Shown here: in pieces, positions 1 through 14,300 of the stretch
Layout of the letters: every line of letters begins with the position of its first letter
Numbering within the stretch: position 1 is the first letter of the stretch
Origin: Calliopsis andreniformis
Taxonomy: Eukaryota; Arthropoda; Insecta; Hymenoptera; Andrenidae
NCBI RefSeq assembly: GCF_051401765.1
Contig: NW_027480440.1
Location: 1,302,001-1,366,000, forward strand
DNA: 64,000 bases
Reading direction: 5' to 3'
Made by a program: the position numbers and the translations under genes
The notes under the pieces: model-generated
The model's input: only the letters and a program-made list of their open reading frames with translations
The model's database searches: none
Told to the model about the DNA's origin: nothing

Positions 1-2241
1 CAAACCTCAAACCTCAAACCTCAAACCTCAGCCATAATCCTCAATCCTCAACCCTCAATCGTCAATCCTCAACCTTCAATCCTCAACACTCAACCTTCAA
101 CCCTCAACCCTCAATCCTCAATCCTCAATCGTCAATCCGCAATCCTCAATCCTCAGTCATCAATCCTCAACCTTCAATACTCAATCCTCAATCCTGAATC
201 CTCAATCCTCAATCCTCAATCCTCATTCCTCAAACCACAATCCTCAAACCCCAGTCCTCATCCTCAATACTCAATCCTCAATCCTCAATCATCAATCCTC
301 AATCTTCAATACTCAATCCTCAATCCTCAATCCTCAATCCTCAATACTCAACCATCAATCCTCAATTCTCAATACTCAATAGAATATCCTGAATTCTCAG
401 GATTCAATACTCAAACCTCAAACCTCAAACCTCAGCCCTCATCCTCAAACCTCAACACTCAATCCACACTCCTCAACCCTCAATCCTCAACACTCAACCT
501 TCAATCCTCAATCCTCAATTCTCAATCCTCAATCCTCAATCCCCAGTCATCAATCTTCAACCTTCAATACTCAATCCTCAACCTTCAATCCTCAATCCTC
601 AATTCTCAATCGTCTGTACTCAATCCTCAATCGTCAGTCCTCAATCCCCAATCCTCAATCTTCAATCCTCAATGCTCAATCCTCAATCCTCAATCCTCAG
701 TCCTCAATCCTCAATCTTCAATCCTCAGTCCTCAATACTCAATCCTCGATCCTCATTCTTCAATCCTCAATACCCAATCCTCAATCTTCAATCCTCAATC
801 CTCAATCCTTAATTCTCAACCCTCCATCCTCAGTCCTCAGTCCTCAAACCTCAATCCTGAACCTTCAGCCCGCATCCTGGATCCTCAATCCTCAATCTTC
901 AATCCTCAATACTCAATCTTCAATCCTCAATACTCAATCCTCAATCCTCAATCTTCAATCATCAATACTCAATCCTCAATCCTCAATCCTCAATCCTCAA
1001 TCCTCAATCTTCAATCCTCAATACTCAATCTTCAAACCTCAGTCCTCAGTCCTCAATCACCAATTCTCAATCCTAGATCCTCAATCCCCAATCCTCAATC
1101 CTTAATCCTCGTCATCAATCCTCAACCCTCAATAATCAATCCGCAATCTTCCATCATCAATACTCGATCTTCAATCCTCAATCCTCAATACTGAATCCTC
1201 AATCCTCAATACTCAATCCCCAGTCCTCAGTCCTTAATCTTCAATACTCAATCCGCAATCCTCAATCCTCAATCCTCAATCTTCAACCCTCAATCCTCAA
1301 TCCTCAATCCTCAATCCTCATTCTTCTATCCTCAATACCCAATCCTCAATCTTCAATCCTCAATCCTCTATCCTCAATTCTCAATCCTCAATCCTCATTC
1401 CTCAGTCCTCAAGCCTCAATCCTCAACCCTCAGCCCTCATCCTCAATCCTCAATCCTTATTCCTCAGTCCTCAATCTTCAATAATCAATACTCAATTTTC
1501 AATCCTCAATCCTCAATCCTCAATCCTCAATCCTAAATCCTCAATCATCAATCCTCAATCTTCAATACCCAATCCTCAATCCTCAATCCTGAATCCTCAA
1601 TACTAAACCATCAATCCTCAATTCTCAATACTCAATAGAACATCCTGAATTCTCAGGATTCAATACTAAATCCTCAAACCTCAAGCCTCAGTCATCATCC
1701 TCAATCCTGAATCCTCAATCGTCAATCCTCTACCTTCAATCCTCAACACTCAACCTTCAACCCTCAATCCCCAATCCTCAATCGTCAATCCGCAATCCTC
1801 AATCCTCAGTCATCAATCCTCAACCTTCAATACTCAATCCTCAATCCTCAATCCTCAATCCTCAATCCTCAATCCTCATTCCTCAAACCTCAATCCTCAA
1901 ACCTCAGTCCTCATCCTCAATTCTCAATCCTCAATCCTCAATCCTCAATCTTCAATCCTCAATCCTCAATCCTCAATCCTCAATCGTCAATCCTCAATCC
2001 TCATTCTTCAATCCTCAATACTCAATCTTCAAACCCCAATCCTCAATCCTCAATCCTCAATATTCAATCCTCAATACTCAATTTTCAATACTCAATCCGC
2101 AATCATCAATCCTCAGTCCTCAATCCTCAGTCATCAATCCTCAATCTTCAATACTCAATCGTCAATCCTCAATCCTCAATCCTCAATCCTCAATCCTCAA
2201 TCCTCAATCCTCAATCCTCAATCCTCAATCTTCAATCCTCA

Positions 2242-2395
2242 ATGCCCAATCCTCCATCCTCAATCCTCAGTCCTCAATCCTCAACCCTCAGTCCTCGTCA
2301 TCAATCCTCAACCCTCAATAACCAATCCGCAATCTTCAATCATCAATACTCAATCTTCAATCCTCAATCCTCAATACTGAATCCTCAACCCTCAA
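2242..2395 (+). repeat. Higher-order satellite module B (representative copy)
   Basis: A block of ordered variant heptamers beginning ATGCCCAATCCTCCATCC and including CTCAATAACCAATCCGC recurs, with small changes, near 5,629, 5,915, 8,222, 8,496, 14,688 and 14,905. It recurs again in the 23-kb duplicate (37,729 and 37,946), and a partial form lies near 1,110. Its + strand translation starts MPNPPSSILSPQSST each time, but that is only a heptapeptide by-product. The module shows duplication of multi-hundred-base blocks across the whole left half of the array. Confidence 0.72.
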
Positions 2396-5300
2396 TACTC
2401 AATCCCCAGTCCTCAGTCCTCAATCTTCAATACTCAATCCTCAATCCTCAATCCTCAGTCCACGATCCTAAATCCGCAATCCTCAATACTCAATATTTAA
2501 TCCTCAATACTCAATCTTCAATCCTCAATCCTCAATCCTCAATCCTCAATCCTCAATCGTCAATCCTCAATCTTCAATACTCAATCCTCAATCCTCAATC
2601 CTCAATCCTCAATACTCAACCATCAATCCTCAATTCTCAATACTCAATAGAATATCCTGAATCCTCAGGATTCAATACTCAAACCTCAAACCTCAAACCT
2701 CAGTCCTCATCCTCAATCCTCAACACTCAATCCACACTCCTCAACCCTCAATCCTCAACACTCAATCTTCAATCCTCAATCCTCAATCCTCAATCCTCAG
2801 TCCTCAGTCCTCAGTCATCAATCCTCAACCTTCAAAACTCAATCCTCAACCTTCAATCCTCAATCCTCAATTCTCAATCGTCTATACTCAATCCTCAAAC
2901 GTCAGTCCTCAATCCCCAATCCTCAATCTTCAATCCTGAATGCTCAATCCTCAATCCTCAATCCTCAGTCCTCAATCCTCAATCCTCAATCCCCAATCCT
3001 CAATACTCAATCTTCAAGCCTCAGTCCTCAGTCCTCAATCACCAATTCTCAATCCTAGATCCTCAACCCTCTATCTTCAATCCTAAATAATCAATCTCCA
3101 ATACTAGATCCTCAATCCCCAATCCTCAATCCTCAATACCCAATCATAAATTTTCAATCCTCAATCTTCAATTATCAATTCTCAATCCTCAATCCTCAAT
3201 CTTCTGTCCTCAAACCTCAATCCACAACCCTCAGTCCTCGTCCTCAAACCTCAACCCTCAATGATAAATCCGCAATCTTCACTCATCAATACTCTTAAAT
3301 CCTCAACCCTCAATACTCAATCCTCAATCCTCAATACGCAATCCTCAGGCCTGAGTCCACAATTTTCAATACTCACTCCGCCAATCCTCAATATTCAAAA
3401 CACAACCCTCAACCATCAATCCTCAATACTCAACCATCAATCCAAAACTCTCAATACTCAATAGAATATCCTGAATTCTCAGCTTTCAATACTCAATCCT
3501 CAATCTTCAATCTTCAAATCTCCATCCACAAACATCAATTCTCATTACTCAACCCTCAACACTCAGTCCCCAATCCTCAATCTTCAATCCTCAATTCTCA
3601 ATCTTCAATCCTCAATACTCAATCTTTAATCCTCAATCATCAATCCTCAATCTTCAACCCTCAGTCCAACAATACTCAATCCTCAATCCTCAATACTCAA
3701 TCCTCAATCCTCATTCTTCAATCCTCAATACCCAATCCTCGATCTTCAATCCTCAATCCTCAATCCTCAATTCTCAATCCTCAATCCTCAATCATCAGAC
3801 CTCAAACATCAATACTCAACACTCAGTCCTCGTCCTCAATCCACAACCCTCTATCTTCAATCATCAATCTTCAATCATCAATATTCAATCTTCAATCCTC
3901 AATCCTCATTCCTCGATTCTCAATCCTCAATCCTCAATGTTCAATCCTCAATACCCAATCCTCAATCTTCAATCCTCAGTCCTCAATCCTCAACCCTCAA
4001 TTCTCAATCCTCAATCCTCAGTCCTCAGTCCACAAACCTCAATCCTCAACCCTCAGACCTCATCGTCAATTCTCAATCCTCCATCCTCAATCCTCAATCT
4101 TCAATCCTCAATACTCAATCTTCAATCCACAATCCTCAATCTTCAATCCTCAATACTCAATCTTTAATCCTCAATCCTCAATCCTCAATACTCAATCCTC
4201 AATCCTCAGTCCTCAATCCTCAATCTTCAATCCTCAATACTCAATCTTCAATCCTCAATCCTCAATCCTCAATCCTCAATCCTCATTCTTCAATCCTCAA
4301 AACCCAATCCTCAATCTTCAATCCTCAATCCACAATCCTCAATTCTCAATCCTCAATCCTCAATAATCAATCTTCAATCCTCAATCCTCAGTCCTCAAAC
4401 CTCAATTCTGAATCGTCAATCCTGAATCCTCAATCGTCAGCCCTCAGTCCTCAACAATCAGTTGACAATACTCAATCCTCAATAGAATATCCTCAATTCA
4501 CAGTTTTCAATACTCAATACTCAATCTGCAATCTTCAAACCTCTATCCACAAACATCAATTCTCATCGCTGAACCCTCAACACTCAGTCCTCAATGTTCA
4601 ATACACAATCTTCAATCCACAATCCTCAATCGTCAATCTTCAATCCTCAATTCTCAATCTTCAATCCTCAATACTCAATCTTTAATCCTCAATCATCAAT
4701 CCTCAACCTTCAACCCTCAGTCCAACAATACTCAATCCTCAATCCTCAATCCTCAATCCTCAATCATCAATCCTCAGCCTTCAATACTCAATCCTCAATC
4801 CTCAATCCTCAATCCTCAATCCCCAATCATCAATCCTCAACCTTCAGTCCGCAACACTCAATGTTTAACCATCAATCCTCAATCCTCAATCTACAATCCT
4901 CAATCCTCAATCCTGAATACTCTATCCTCAATCCTCAATACTCAATCTTCAATCCTCAATACTCAATCTTCAATCCTCAATCCTCAACCCTCAATCCTCA
5001 ATCCTCATACTTCAATCCTCAATACCCAATCCTCAATCTTCAATCGTCAATCCTCAACCGTCTATCCGCAATCCGAAATCCTCAATCCTCATTCTTCAAT
5101 CCTCAATACCCAATCCTCAATCTTCAATCCTCAATCCTCAATCCTCAATTCTCAATCCTCAATCCTCAGTCCTCAGTCCTTAAACCTGAATCCTCAACCC
5201 TCAGCCATCATCCTCAATCCTCAATTCTCAATCCTCAATCCTCAATCCTCAATCTTCAATCCTCGATCTTCAATCCCCAATCCTCAATCCCCAATCCTCA

Positions 5301-8300
5301 ATATTCAATCCTCAATACTCAATTTTCAATACTCAATCCGCAATCATCAATCCTCAATCCTCAACCCTCAGTCATCAATCCTCAATCTTCAATACTCAAT
5401 CGTCAATCCTCAGTCCTCAATCCTCAATCCTCAATCCTCGTACCTCAAACCTCAATCCTCAACCCTTAGTCCTCATCCTCAATTCTCAATTCTCAATCCT
5501 CAATCCTCAACACTCAATCTTCAATCCTCAAGAATCAATCTCCAATCCTACATCCCCTATCCCCAATCCTCAATCCTTAATCCTCAATCTTCAATCCTCA
5601 ATCCCCAGTCCTCAATCTTCAATCCTCAATGCCCAAACCTCCATCCTCAATCCTCAGTGCTCAGTCCTCAACCCTCAGACCTCGTCATCAATCCTCAACC
5701 CTCAATAATCAATCCGCAATCTTCAATCATCAATACTCGATCTTCAATCCTCAATCCTCAATACTGAATCCTCAATCCTCTATACTCAATCCCCAGTCCT
5801 CAGACCTCAATCTTCAATACTCAATCCTCAATCCTCAATCCTCAATCCTCAATCCTCAATCCTCAATCCTCAATCCTCAATCCTCAACCCTCAATCCTCA
5901 ATCTTCAATCCTCAATGCCCAATCCTCCATCCTCAATCCTCAGTCCTCAATCCTCAACCTTCAGTCCTCGTCATCAATCCTCAACCCTCAATAGTCAATC
6001 CGCAATCTTCATTCATCAATACTCAATCTTCAATCCTCAATCCTCAATACTGAATCCTCAATCCTCAATACTCAATCCCCAGTCCTCAGTCCTCAATCTT
6101 CAATACTCAATCCTCAATCCTCAATCCTCAGTCCTCAATCCTCAGTTCTCAATCCTCAATACTCAATCTTCAATCCTCAATACTCAATCTTCAATCCCCA
6201 ATCCTCAATTCTCAATCCTCAATCCTCATTCTTCAATCCTCAGTACCCAATCCTCAATCTTCAATCCTCAATCCTCACTCCTCAATCCTCAACCCTCAGT
6301 CCTTATCCTCAATTCTCAATTCTCAAACCTCAAACCTCAATCCTCAATCTTTAATCCTCAATAATCAATATTCAGTCCTAGATCCTCAATCCCCAATCCT
6401 CAATCCTTAATCCTCAATCTTCAGTCCTCAATCCCCAGTCCTCAATCTTCAATCCTCAATGCTCCATCCTCAATCCTCTATACTCAGTCCTCAGTCCTCA
6501 ACCCTCAATCCTCAAACCTCAATCCTCAACCGTCTGTCCTCGTCCGCAACCCTCAACCCTCAACCCTCAATCCTCAATCTTCAATCATCAATACACAACC
6601 TTCAATCCTCAATACCCAACCTTCAATCCCCAATCATCAATCCTCAATCCTGAATCCTCATTCTTCAATCCTCAATTACCAATCCCCAATCTTCAATCCT
6701 CAATCCTCAGTCCTAAAACCTCAACCGTCAACCATCAGCCCTCGTCCTCAATCCTAAAACTTCATTCCTCAATCCTCAACCTTCAATCCTCAATTCTCAA
6801 TCTTCAATACTCAATCCTCAATCCTCAATACTCAATCCTCAATCCTCAATCATCAATCCTCAATCTTCAATACTCAATCCTCAATCCTCAATCCTCAATC
6901 CTCAATACTCAACCATCAATCCTCAATTCTCAATACTCAATAGAATATCCTGAATTCTCAGGATTCAATACTCAAACCTCAAACCTCAAACCTCAGCCCT
7001 CATCCTCAATCCTCATCACTCAATCCTCACTCCTCAACCCACAATCCTCAACACTCAATCTTCAATCCTCAATCCTCAATCCTCAATCCTCAAACCTCAT
7101 TCCTCAAACCTCAATCCTCAAGCCTCAGTCATCATCCTCAATTCTCAATTCTCAATCCTCAATCCTCAATCCTCAATACTCAATCCTCAATCCTCAGTCC
7201 TCAATACACAATCCTCAATCTTCAACCCTCAATCCTCAATACTCAATCCTCAATCCTCATTCTACAATCCTCAATACCCAATCCTCAGTCTTCAATCCTC
7301 AATCCTCAATACTCAATTCTCAATCCTCAATCCTCAATCATCAGACCTCAAACATCAATACTCAACACTCAGTCCTCGTCCTCAATCCACAACCCTCAAT
7401 CCTCAATCATCAATCTTCAATCATCAATATTCAATCTTCAATCCTCAATCCTCATTCCTCGAATCTCAATCCTCAATCCTCAATGTTCAATCCTCAATAC
7501 CCAATCCTCAATCTTCAATCCTCAATCCTCAATCCTCAAACCTCAATTCTGAATCCTCAATCCTGAATCCTGAATCGTCAGCCCTCAGTCCTCAACAATC
7601 AGTTGACAATACTCAATCCTCAATGGAATATCCTCAATTCACAGTTTGCAATACTCAATACTCAATCTGCAATCTTCAAACCTCTATCCACAAACATCAA
7701 TTCTCATCGCTGAACCCTCAACACTCAGTCCTCAATGTTCAATACACAATCTTCAATCCACAATCCTCAATCGTCAATCTTCAATCCTCAATCCTCAGTC
7801 CTCAATCCTCAATCTTCAATCCTCAATACTCAATCTTCAATCCTCAATCCTCAATCCTCAATCCTAAATCCTCATTCTTCAATCCTCAAAACCCAATCCT
7901 CAATCTTCAATCCTCAATCCACAATCCTCAATTCTCAATCCTCAATCCTCAATAATCAATCTTCAATCCTCAATCCTCAGTCCTTAAACCTCAATCCTCA
8001 ACCCTCAGCCCTCATCCTCAATCCTCAATTCTCAATCCTCAATACTCAATCTTCAATCCTCAATACTCAACCTTCAATCCTCAATCCTCAATCCTCAGTC
8101 CTCAATCCTCAATCTTCAATCCTCAATACTCAATCTTCAACCCTCAATCCTCAATCCTCAGTCCTTAATCCTCAATCTTCAATCCTCAATCCCCAGTCCT
8201 CAATCTTCAATCCTCAATGCCCAAACCTCCATCCTCAATCCTCAGTACTCAATCCTCAACCCTCAGACCTCGTCATCGATCCTCAACCCTCAATAATTAA

Positions 8301-11300
8301 TCTGCAATCTTCAGTCATCAATACTCGATCTTCAATCCTCAATCCTCAATACTGAATCCTCAATCCTCTATACTCAATCCCCAGTCCTCAGACCTCAATC
8401 TTCAATCCTCAATCCTCAATCCTCAATCCTCAATCCTCAATCCTCAATCATCAATCCTCAATCCTCAATCCTCAATCCTCAATCTTCAATCCTCAATGCC
8501 CAATCCTCCATCCTCAATCCTCAGTCCTCAATCCTCAACCCTCAGTCCTCGTCATCAATCCTCAACCCTCAATAACCAATCCGCAATGTTCAATCATCAA
8601 TACTCAATCTTCAATCCTCAATCCTCAATACTGAATCCTCAACCCTCAAAACTCAATCCCCAGTCCTCAGTCCTCAATCTTCAATACTCAATCCTCAATC
8701 CTCAATCCTCAGTCCACGATCCTAAATCCGCAATCCTCAATACTCAATATTTAATCCTCAATACTCATCCTCAATCCTCAACACTCAATCCACACTCCTC
8801 AACCCTCAATCCTCAACACTCAATCTTCAATCCTCAATCCTCAATCCTCAATCCTCAGTCCTCAGTCCTCAGTCATCAATCCTCAACCTTCAATACTCAA
8901 TCCTCAACCTTCAATCCTCAATCCTCAATTCTCAATCGTCTATACTCAATCCTCAATCGTCAGTCCTCAATCCCCAATCCTCAATCTTCAATCCTGAATG
9001 CTCAATCCTCAATCCTCAATCCTCAGTCCTCAATCCTCAATCCTCAATCCCCAATCCTCAATATTCAATCCTCAATCCACAATCCTCAATACTCAATCCT
9101 CAATCCACAATCCACAGTAATCAATCTTCAATCCTCAATCCTCAATCCTCAATCCTCAATCCTCAATCCTCAATCCTCAACCCTCAATCCGCAATCCTCA
9201 ACCTTCAATCCTCAATACTCAATCTTCAATCCTCAATCCTCAATCCTCAATCCTCTATCCTCAATACTCAATCCTCAATCCACAATCCACAGTAATCAAT
9301 CTTCAATCCTCAATCCTCAATCTACAATCCTCAATCCTCAATCCTGAATACTCAATCTTCAATCCTCAATCCTCAATCCTCAATCCTCAATCTTCAATCC
9401 TCATTCCTCAAACCTCAATCCTCAACCCTCAGTCCTTATCCTCAATTCTCAATTCTCAATACTCAATCCTCAATCCTCAATCTTCAATCCACAATAATCA
9501 ATTTTCAATCCTAGATCCTCAATCCCCAATCCTCAATCCTTAATCCTCAATCTTCAATACTCAATACTCAATCTTCAATCCTCAGTCCTCAACCCTCAAT
9601 CCTCAATCCTCAATCTTCAATCCTCAATACTCAATCTTGAATCCTCAATCCTCAGTCCTCAAACCTCAATTCTGAATCCTCAACCCTGAATCCTCAATCT
9701 TCAGCCCTCAGTCCTCAACAATCAGTTGTCAATCCTCAATCCTCAGTATAATATCCTCAATTCACAGTTTTCAATACTCAATACCCAATCTGCAATCTTC
9801 AAATCTCTATCCACAAACATCAATTCTCATCACACAACCCTCAACACTCAGTCCTCAATGTTCAATCCTCAATCCTCAATTCTCAATCTTCGATCCTCAA
9901 TACTGTATCTTCAATCCTCAATCCTCACTCCTCAATCCACAATCCTCAATCCTGAATATTCAATCCTCAATATTCAATCCTCAATACTCAATCTTCAATC
10001 CTCAATCCGCAATCATCAATCCTCAATCCTCAATCCTCAGTCATCAATCCTCAATCTCCAATACCCAATCGTCAATCCTCAGTCCACAATCCTCAATCCT
10101 CAATCCTCGTATCTCAAATCTCAATCCTCAACCCTCAGTCCCCATCCTCTGTTCACAATTCTCAACCCTCAATCCTCAACCCTCAATCTTCAATCCTCAA
10201 TAATCAATCTCCAATCCTAGATCCCCAGTCCCCAATCCTCAATCATTAATCCTCAATCTTCAATCCTCAATCCGCAGGCCTCAATCTTCAATCCTCAATG
10301 CTCAATCCTCAATCCTCAATCCTCAGTCCTCAATCCTCAATCCTCAATCCTCATTCCTCAATCCTAAATCCTCAATAATCAATCCTCAATCTTCAATACT
10401 CAATCCTCAATCCTGAATCCTGAATCCTCAATACTAAAGCATCAATCCTCAATTCTCAATACTCAATAGAACATCCTGAATTCTCAGGATTCAATACTCA
10501 AACATCAAACCTCAAACCTCAGCCATCATCCTCAATCCTCAATCCTCAATCGTCAATCCTCAACCTTCAATCCTCAACACTCAACCTTCAACCCTCAATC
10601 CTCAATCCTCAATCGTCAATCCGCAATCCTCCATGCTCAGTCATCAATCCTCAACCTTCAATACTCAATCCTCAATCCTCAATCCTCAATCCTCATTCCT
10701 CAAACCTCAATCCTCAATCCTCAATCCTTAATCCTCAATTTTGAATCCTCAATCCCCAATCCTCAATCCTCATTCCTCAAACCTCAATCCCCAAACCTCG
10801 GTCCTCATCCTCAATTCTCAATCCTCAATCCTCAATACTCAAACCACAACCCTCAACTGCCAGTCCTCGTCCTCAACCCTCAACCCTCAATCTTCAATCC
10901 TGAATCTTCAATCATCAATACTCAATCCTCAATCCTCAATCCTCAATCCTCAATCCTCAATCCTCATTCCTCAAACCTCAATCCTCAATCCTCAATCCTT
11001 AATCCTCAATTTTGAATCCACAATCCCCAGTCCTCAATCTTCAATCCTCAATGCTCAATCCTCAATCCTCAATCCTCAGTCCTCAATCAACTATCCTCAA
11101 TCCTCAATCCTCAATCCTCAATCTTCAATCCTCATTCCTCAATCCTCAACCTTCAATCCTCAATACTCAATCATCAATCCTCAATACTCAATCCTCAATC
11201 CTCAATCCTCAATCCTCAATCGTCAGTCTTCAATCCTCAATACTCAATCTTCAATCCTCAATCCTGAATCCTCAATCCTCAATCCTAATTCTTCAATCCT

Positions 11301-14300
11301 CAATCCTCAATCCTCAATTCTCTATACTCAATCCTCAGACCTCAGTCCTCAAACCTCAATCCTCAACCCTCAGCCCTCATCCTCAATCCTCAATACTCAA
11401 CCTCAATCCTCAATCTTCAATACTCAATACACAATCTTCAATCCTCAATCCTCAGTCCTCAAACCTCAATTCTGAATCCTCAATCCTGAATCCTCAATCT
11501 TCAGCCCTCAGTCCTCAACAATCAGTTGTCAATCCTCAATCCTGAACAGAATATCCACAATTCACAGTTTTCAATACCCAATACTCAATCTGCAATCTTC
11601 AAATCTCTATCCACAAACATCAATTCTGATCACACAACCATCAACACACAGTCCTCAATGTTCAATCCTCAATCCTCAACTCTCAATCTTCAATCCTCAA
11701 TACTGAATCTTCAATCCTCAATCCTCAATCCTCAATCCTCAATCCTCAGACCCCAATCCCCAATTCTCAATCCTTAATCCTCATTCTTCAATCCTCAATA
11801 CCCAATCCTCAATCTTTAATCCTCAATCCTCAATCCTCAATTCTCAATCCTCAATCCTCAGTCCTCAGACTTCAAACCTCAATCCTCAACCCTCAGCCCT
11901 CATCGTCAGTCCTCAAACCTCAATCCTCAATCCTCAATCGTCAATCCTCAATCCTCAATCTTCAATCCTCTATACTCAATCTTCAATCCTCAATCCTCAA
12001 TCCTCAATCCTCAATATTCAATCCTCAATACCCAATTTTCAATACTCAATACGCAATCATCATACCGCAATCCTCAATCCTCAGTCATCAATCCTCAATC
12101 TTCAATACTCAATGGTCAATCCTCAGTCCTCAATACTCAATCGTCAATCCTCAGTCCTCAATCCTCAATCCTCAATCCTCGTACCTCAAACCTCAATCCT
12201 CAATCCTCAATCCTCATTCTTCAATCCTCAATCCCCAGTCCCCAATCTTCAACCCTCAATGCTCAATCCTCAATCCTCAATCCTCAGTCCTCTATCCTCA
12301 ATCCTCAATCCTCAATCCTCAATCCTCAATCCTCAAACCTCAATCCTCATTCCTCAAACCTCAATCCTCAAACCTCAGTCCTCATCCTCAATTCTCAATC
12401 CTCAATCCTCAATCCTCAATCTTCAATCCTCAATCCTCAATTCTCAATTCTCAATCCTCAACCCTCAGACCTCAGACCCCCACCCTCAATCCTCAACCCT
12501 CAGCCCTCATCGTCAATCCTCAAACCTCAATCCTCAATCCTCAATCGTCAATCCTCAATCCTCAATCATCAATCCTCAATACTCAATCTTCAATCCTCAA
12601 TCCTCAATCCTCAGTCCTCATCCTCAATTCTCCATCTCAATCCTCAATCCTTAACCCTCAATCTTCAATCCTCAATCCCCAGTCCCCAATCTTCAACCCT
12701 CAATGCTCAATCCTCAATCTTCAATACTCAATCCTCAATCCTCACTTCTCAATCCTCAATCCTCAGTCCTCAGTCCTCAAACCTCAATCCTCAATCCTCA
12801 ATCCTCAATCCTCAATACTCATTCCTCAAACCTCAATCCTCAAACCTCAGTCCTCATCCTCAATTCTCAATCCTCAATCCTCAATCCTCAATCTTCAATC
12901 CTCAATCCTCAATCCTCAATTCTCAATCCTCAGCCCTCAGACCTCAGACCTCAAACCTCAATCCTCAACCCTCAGCCCTCATCGTCAATCCTCAAACCTC
13001 AATCCCCAATCCTCAATCGTCAATCCTCAATCCTCAATCATCAATCCTCAATACACAATCTTCAATCCTCAATCCTCAATCCTCAGTCCTCATCCTCAAT
13101 TCTCCATCTCAATCCTCAATCCTTAACCCTCAATCTTCAATCCTCAATAATCAATATCCAATCCTAGATCCCCAATCCCCAATCCTCAATCCTTACTCCT
13201 CAATCTTCAATCCTCAATCCCCAGTCCCCAATCTTCAACCCTCAATGCTCAATCCTCAATCCTCAATCCTCAGTCCTCTATCCTCAATGCTCAATCCTCA
13301 ATCCTGAATCTTCAATCATCAATACTCAATCCTCAATCCTCAATCCTCAATCCTCAATCCTCAATCCTCATTCCTCAAACCTCAATCCTCAATCCTCAAT
13401 CCTTAATCCTCAATTTTGAATCCTCAATCCCCAGTCCTCAATCTTCAATCCTCAATGCTCAATCCTCAATCCTCAATCCTCAGTCCTCAATCAACAATCC
13501 TCAATGCTCAATCCTCAATCCTCAATCTTCAATCCTCAATCTTCAATACCCAATCCTCAATCCTCAATCCTCAATCCTCAATCCTCAATCCTCAATCCTC
13601 AACCTTCAGCCCTCATCCTCAATCCTCAATACTCAACCTCAATCCTCAATCTTCAATCCTCAATACACAATCTTCAATCCTCAATCCTCAGTCCTCAAAC
13701 CTCAATTCTGAATCCTCAATCCTGAATCCTCAGTCTTCAGCCCTCAGTCCTCAACAATCAGTTGTCAATCCTCAATCCTCAACAGAATATCCACAATTCA
13801 CAGTTTTCAATACCCAATACTCAATCTGCAATCTTCAAATCTCTATCCACAAACATCAATTCTGATCACTCAACCATCAACACTCAGTCCTCAGTGTTCA
13901 ATCCTCAATCCTCAACTCTCAATCTTCAATCCTCAATACTGAATCTTCAATCCTCAATCCTCAATCCTCAATCCTCAATCCTCAGACCCCAATCCCCAAT
14001 CCTCAATCCTTAATCCTCATTCTTCAATCCTCAATACCCAATCCTCAATCTTTAATCCTCAATCCTCAATCCTCAATTCTCAATCCTCAATCCTCAGTCC
14101 TCAGACTTCAAACCTCAATCCTCAACCCTCAGCCCTCATCGTCAGTCCTCAAACCTCAATCCTCAATCCTCAATCGTCAATCCTCAATCCTCAATCTTCA
14201 ATCCTCTATACTCAATCTTCAATCCTCAATCCTCAATCCTCAATCCTCAATATTCAATCCTCAATACCCAATTTTCAATACTCAATCCACAATCATCAAT

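Noticed and set aside
2242..3090. Long + strand open frames throughout the satellite (up to 307 codons) as genes for Ser/Asn/Gln-rich repeat proteins
   Set aside because: The heptamer has no stop in any + frame, so such frames must occur. Overlapping frames give the same peptide, starts vary at random, and no promoter, signal peptide or non-repeat domain is present.
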